In this document: positions 4,775-5,012 of the stretch, in pieces
Position numbering within the stretch: the stretch's first letter is position 1
Layout of the letters: each line of letters starts with the position of its first letter
DNA from: Candidatus Auribacterota bacterium
Lineage (GTDB): Bacteria > Auribacterota > JAFGBW01 > JAFGJP01
Assembly (NCBI GenBank): GCA_016929035.1
Contig: JAFGJP010000160.1
Location: 1-5,012 of the forward strand
Length of the DNA: 5,012 nt
Direction of reading: 5' to 3'
The notes under the pieces: generated by a model
Database searches by the model: none
Told to the model about the DNA's origin: nothing
The model's input: the letters and a program-made list of their open reading frames with translations, nothing else
Position numbers and translations under genes: made by a program

Positions 4775-4809
4775 GATACAGGATTCAAGATTCAGGATAC
4801 AGGATAATA
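4775..4809 (+). repeat. Heptanucleotide tandem repeat
   Basis: GATACAG, GATTCAA, GATTCAG and GATACAG follow one another with an exact 7-base period, with a decayed fifth unit GATAATA. It begins three bases after the last gene's stop codon and ends just before the right composite repeat. Short period-7 arrays of this sort are non-coding and prone to slippage. Confidence 0.75.
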
Positions 4810-4852
4810 GAAGGTGCGCTTTGCGCAGAGAATTATAAGAAATTAGCCAAAT

Positions 4853-4886
4853 GCACATCGAAGATCCGCTCCGCCACAGGCGGATG
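4853..4886. mobile_element. Small palindromic insertion inside the right repeat
   Basis: These 34 bases have no counterpart in the left copy. They contain TCCGCC-ACA-GGCGGA (4870-4884) and the overlapping pair ATCCGC/GCGGAT (4864-4869 and 4880-4885). A short palindromic unit that jumped into an existing repeat is the simplest reading. Deletion from the left copy is the alternative. Confidence 0.45.
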
Positions 4887-4908
4887 GAGGACAAATAGAC
4901 ATAAATGG

Positions 4909-4923
4909 TTCGCCTTCGGCGAA
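4909..4923. repeat. Hairpin equivalent to 90-106 with changed arms
   Basis: TTCGCC and GGCGAA pair perfectly around TTC. Relative to the left copy (TTCGCAC/GTGCGAA) both arms have changed together and lost one base pair while complementarity is kept. Confidence 0.75.
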
Positions 4924-5012
4924 TGTTTTCAGCCGCTAAGAACGCGAAGGGACGCGAAGAAAAAAACGTAGGACAAGGGATGTAGGGCGTAAAAAAAGGA
5001 AGCAAAAGGTAA

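Larger units (their letters stand above)
4811..5012. repeat. Right composite repeat, inverted copy of 1-170
   Basis: Read on the minus strand this matches the left repeat in the same order of parts: the perfect 87-base outer part (4926-5012), hairpin TTCGCC/GGCGAA (4909-4923), degenerate 10-base units, and hairpin TGCGC/GCGCA (4815-4827). It is 32 bases longer because a palindromic segment at about 4853-4886 interrupts the 10-base units. Apparent open reading through it on the minus strand is antisense to the gene at 4295-4771 and not a gene. Confidence 0.88.

Noticed and set aside
4538..5005. 155-codon open frame on the minus strand
   Set aside because: It runs antisense through the well-supported gene at 4295-4771 and starts inside the non-coding composite repeat. 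The translation is Cys- and Leu-rich with no protein-like pattern.
1..5012. Complete transposon or integrative element
   Set aside because: The inverted ends invite this reading, but there is no transposase, recombinase or other mobility gene, and the contents look like ordinary chromosomal genes.

Overview
This is a 5,012-base bacterial window of moderate GC. It carries seven supportable protein genes and an unusual amount of palindromic intergenic repeat. Two PilZ proteins, a CheB-like receiver, a MaoC hydratase, a TraB/GumN protein and repeat-rich spacers would fit an environmental deltaproteobacterium (Desulfobacterota, perhaps near Syntrophales). That placement is an impression, because no taxonomic marker gene is present. 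No RNA gene, CRISPR array, transposase or phage gene was seen.

Layout, left to right: an outward-facing composite repeat (1-170); a MaoC-like hydratase on the minus strand (169-585); a divergently transcribed small lipoprotein (656-979); a spacer with two adjoining hairpins (about 1023-1109); a PilZ gene followed 24 bp later by a membrane-anchored protein (1187-2104); a second spacer with a hairpin element related to the first (2123-2206); a stand-alone CheB-like receiver on the minus strand (2234-2686); a promoter-bearing spacer; a second PilZ gene overlapping a TraB/GumN-family secreted protein (2865-4152); a structured 142-bp spacer; a second membrane-anchored protein (4295-4771); a heptanucleotide tandem repeat; and an inverted copy of the composite repeat (4811-5012).

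Two themes stand out. First, the pair 'PilZ protein plus single-pass membrane protein with an NTF2/DUF4864-like extracytoplasmic domain' occurs twice, the second time with a TraB/GumN gene inserted between the partners. A receiver-only response regulator lies between the two blocks. This suggests a c-di-GMP-responsive envelope module, though that function is inference. Second, the window begins and ends at a perfect 87-bp inverted repeat embedded in a longer degenerate one. The hairpin arms of the two copies differ in sequence but stay complementary. The repeat family looks real, but the exact window boundaries may only be where a short-read assembly graph broke.
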